In this document: one piece after another, positions 4,156-5,997 of the stretch
Layout of the letters: every line of letters starts with the position of its first letter
Numbering within the stretch: position 1 is the first letter of the stretch
Origin: an uncultured Bacilli bacterium
GTDB taxonomy: Bacteria > Bacillota_I > Bacilli_A > RF39 > UBA660
Direction of reading: 5' to 3'
DNA length: 5,997 nt
Assembly: GCA_947586295.1 (NCBI GenBank)
Contig: CANPXQ010000061.1
Span: forward strand, 1-5,997
Program-made: the position numbers and the translations under genes
Notes under the pieces: generated by a model
Databases searched by the model: none
What the model was told of the DNA's origin: nothing
What the model saw: only the letters and a program-made list of their open reading frames with translations

Positions 4156-5889
4156 TTAATTTAAAACAACTTTAAATGGGTGGTCTTTTGTGCCTAAACC
4201 CATAGAAATTTTGGCTGATGATATTAAATAGAAACAAGGGCGTACTGCTTGAGCAGTTTGACCAACACCATGACCGTTACCATCTCCAGCAATGTGTATA
4301 GTAAAGGCACTAAGACCATCAATCATTTGTGTTATAGTCCATTCAGTAGCTCCCAGATAAAGCCAATCTTCCTTTAAAGCGCTTCGATAATCACTACCAT
4401 CATCTCCAGCATAATATCCATAAACAATACCTTCCGCATCAATGCCACTTTCCATATATGTATGGTCTCCATTGAAAGGTTTTTTATCCCAATTATTAGG
4501 AGAGGCCGCATATAAATAATCAGACATATACATTAATCCTATTTTTGAATTGGTAGTTTCCTCTTGATTTGTTATTTCATATTCATAAGAAGTTTTAATA
4601 GTATTTGGACTATCTTTAGAAGCGATAACAATATTTTCCCACGAAGAACCTTTATAATACCAATCGTGAAAAGCAATTAATTCTTGCCATAAATTTAAAT
4701 TTTCATTTCCAATATGATTCAAAAAATTAGTATTTAAATGAATTTTATTTAATAAAGATGTCGGCCAATCAGGATTTGTCCGACCGATTTTTTGCCAATA
4801 AAATACATCAATATGATCTAAAGAACCACGATACCTATGGGCAAAGGAATCTTTGATTTCATTTGAAAGACTATTTGGACCATAATTCCATCCACTATAA
4901 TATGAACCATTTTTATCAGGATCAATTTCTTCGCTCGGTTCTGTTACACCTGCTCCTATTATTTCTTTATTTGCATAATCAGCCTTTATTAATTTTACCT
5001 CATCGTTAAAAACGCCGATTATTCGATATAAATTTTCTTCTGGACATTCTTGTTCATCACTACCAAAACAGACATAATTATGTACATCTTCATTTGATCC
5101 ACTATATCGATATGATTTATCTCCTATTTCTAAATTTGAATTTGAATAATTTCCTTCCATATCGTGAAAATATATATTATTTGTTCCATCTTCGCCGTTA
5201 TGTAATTCTTTTATATAATCACTTAAATTATATTTTATTTGTTCTGGTAATATCAATATTTTCCCTTTTACTTCTTTTCCCACATTTAAATTTTGATCAG
5301 AATCTAAATTAATTAATGTTACTTTTATTTCCCAATTTTTTGTTATTTCTTCTGCTGCAGAAGCACTTATTTCATCTTCTATTAAAGGTATTATTCCACT
5401 TACATTCGTAATATCATAACCACTTAACGTATTTTTATTACCATCTACTATATTTGTCTTATAATCTATAATTTTATTTTCTATTTTATACTCTGATTTA
5501 TTAGTATTATATATATTTAATAAAAGTTCTACTTTTTTTTCACTTGTACTATATTTTATTTCATTTTTATCTATGACTAAGTATATATAATATTTTTTAG
5601 TTATTATATCGTTTTCTGTATTGCCAGCCATCAACTTTACATAAGCATTAATTGTTTGATCTCTATTACCTGAATTAACGCCAAAATTTTGTTGATTAGC
5701 TGTAATACTTATATCTCCGTCAAACCAAAAACTTAAATTTGTAGTTGTTCCGGTTAATACATTAACATTACTATTAACGCCAATTCCTATTTGGGCTTGA
5801 AAATAAGCATATGTTGCTCCTACAACAAGTAAAAGAATAGTTGCGATTGCTACAAATAATAAGATATTTCTTTTTTTACTTTCTTCCAT
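4156..5889 (-). CDS. Secreted two-domain surface protein, function unknown
   Basis: I do not recognise a named family. From the preferred start the protein is 577 residues. It opens MEESKKRN, then a hydrophobic segment (about 9-26) ending GATYAYF (25-31), a style seen in TasA/camelysin-type signal peptides of Firmicutes. Residues about 32-215 look like an extracellular beta-rich domain, with many Thr/Asn/Lys and no Cys. From about 220 a second, Trp/Tyr/Gly-rich domain begins: YVCFGSDEQECPEENLYRII (272-291, two Cys that may pair), a Trp-rich middle, MYMSDYLYAASP (453-464), then GDGNGHGVGQTAQAVRPCFY (535-554), GLGTKDHPF (564-572) and the end. I recall this C-terminal pattern from gut Firmicute surface proteins. 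An upstream in-frame ATG at 5922 is rejected because it overlaps the -10 box and lacks a ribosome binding site; AGGAGATGA at 5908-5900 serves the ATG at 5889, with a long 10-base spacer. No SipW-like peptidase or sortase motif is visible in the window. Confidence 0.9.
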   Translation of the reverse strand: MEESKKRNILLFVAIATILLLVVGATYAYFQAQIGIGVNSNVNVLTGTTTNLSFWFDGDISITANQQNFGVNSGNRDQTINAYVKLMAGNTENDIITKKYYIYLVIDKNEIKYSTSEKKVELLLNIYNTNKSEYKIENKIIDYKTNIVDGNKNTLSGYDITNVSGIIPLIEDEISASAAEEITKNWEIKVTLINLDSDQNLNVGKEVKGKILILPEQIKYNLSDYIKELHNGEDGTNNIYFHDMEGNYSNSNLEIGDKSYRYSGSNEDVHNYVCFGSDEQECPEENLYRIIGVFNDEVKLIKADYANKEIIGAGVTEPSEEIDPDKNGSYYSGWNYGPNSLSNEIKDSFAHRYRGSLDHIDVFYWQKIGRTNPDWPTSLLNKIHLNTNFLNHIGNENLNLWQELIAFHDWYYKGSSWENIVIASKDSPNTIKTSYEYEITNQEETTNSKIGLMYMSDYLYAASPNNWDKKPFNGDHTYMESGIDAEGIVYGYYAGDDGSDYRSALKEDWLYLGATEWTITQMIDGLSAFTIHIAGDGNGHGVGQTAQAVRPCFYLISSAKISMGLGTKDHPFKVVLN

Positions 5890-5920
5890 ATATAGTAAGT
5901 CATCTCCTATTATAGTATTC

Positions 5921-5926
5921 ATTATA
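5921..5926 (-). promoter_or_regulatory. Promoter -10 box of the surface protein gene
   Basis: The minus strand carries a perfect TATAAT at 5926-5921, between the upstream terminator and the AGGAGATGA ribosome binding site. The -35 region is weak (TTGGTG at a 15-base spacing). Transcription would start near 5914, downstream of the in-frame ATG at 5922, which supports translation from 5889. Confidence 0.55.
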
Positions 5927-5969
5927 TCTAATTTAAGTATACACCAAATTAGATGTAATTTAAACTACT

Positions 5970-5995
5970 AAAAAAATAGAACATTATCGTTCTAT
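5970..5995 (-). terminator. Rho-independent terminator of a gene beyond the right edge
   Basis: On the minus strand ATAGAAC (5995-5989) pairs with GTTCTAT (5982-5976) around a 6-base loop and is followed by six Ts (5975-5970). The 7-bp stem plus clean T run marks the end of a minus-strand gene outside the window, so the surface protein gene starts a new transcription unit. Confidence 0.85.
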
Positions 5996-5997
5996 CT

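Noticed and set aside
1..5997. tRNA or rRNA genes, CRISPR arrays, insertion sequences, long direct repeats.
   Set aside because: None seen on reading either strand: no cloverleaf-type TTCGA arm context, no spaced repeats, no transposase or terminal inverted repeats.

Overview
The window looks like chromosome from a very AT-rich, spore-forming low-GC Firmicute, probably an uncultured Bacilli/Erysipelotrichia-type gut lineage. The grounds are codon use rich in Lys/Asn/Ile, strong AGGAG-type ribosome binding sites, three sporulation genes, and a surface protein of a style I recall from gut Firmicute metagenomes. That lineage guess is from memory and was not tested. The genetic code appears standard: Trp codons in conserved proteins are TGG, and TGA, TAG and TAA all serve as stops. 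Every gene I can support lies on the minus strand, so the window is transcribed from right to left.

Layout in transcription order. (1) At the right edge (5970-5995) is an intrinsic terminator of a gene outside the window. (2) A promoter near 5921-5926 drives a large, probably secreted two-domain surface protein (4156-5889). (3) Then comes a tight chain: rpiB, spoIID, spoIIQ, spoIIID and a small diverged protein of 200 residues. In Bacillus and Clostridium, spoIID, spoIIQ (M23 family), spoIIID and mreB/mbl are neighbours, and rpiB (ywlF) lies nearby in Bacillus. The 200-residue protein occupies the mreB/mbl position, starts 2 bases after the spoIIID stop, and shows faint collinear similarity to the first two-thirds of MreB/Mbl without the nucleotide-binding motifs. 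(4) A 133-base gap holds the promoter region of a cold-shock protein gene, with a local GC-enriched patch and a match to a Spo0A box. (5) csp (785-1000) ends in a terminator that overlaps its last codons. (6) hpf, the long-form ribosome hibernation factor (205-735, GTG start), follows with its own promoter and terminator. (7) Bases 1-178 hold nothing I can support beyond AT-rich intergenic DNA.

How it fits together: SpoIID (septal peptidoglycan hydrolysis during engulfment), SpoIIQ (forespore side of the SpoIIQ-SpoIIIAH channel) and SpoIIID (mother-cell regulator) form an engulfment-stage block. csp and hpf are stress and stationary-phase genes, each apparently monocistronic. The most interesting points are the apparent 'ghost' actin gene behind spoIIID, a strong hairpin that buries the spoIIID ribosome binding site, and a SpoIIQ that has lost all expected zinc ligands.
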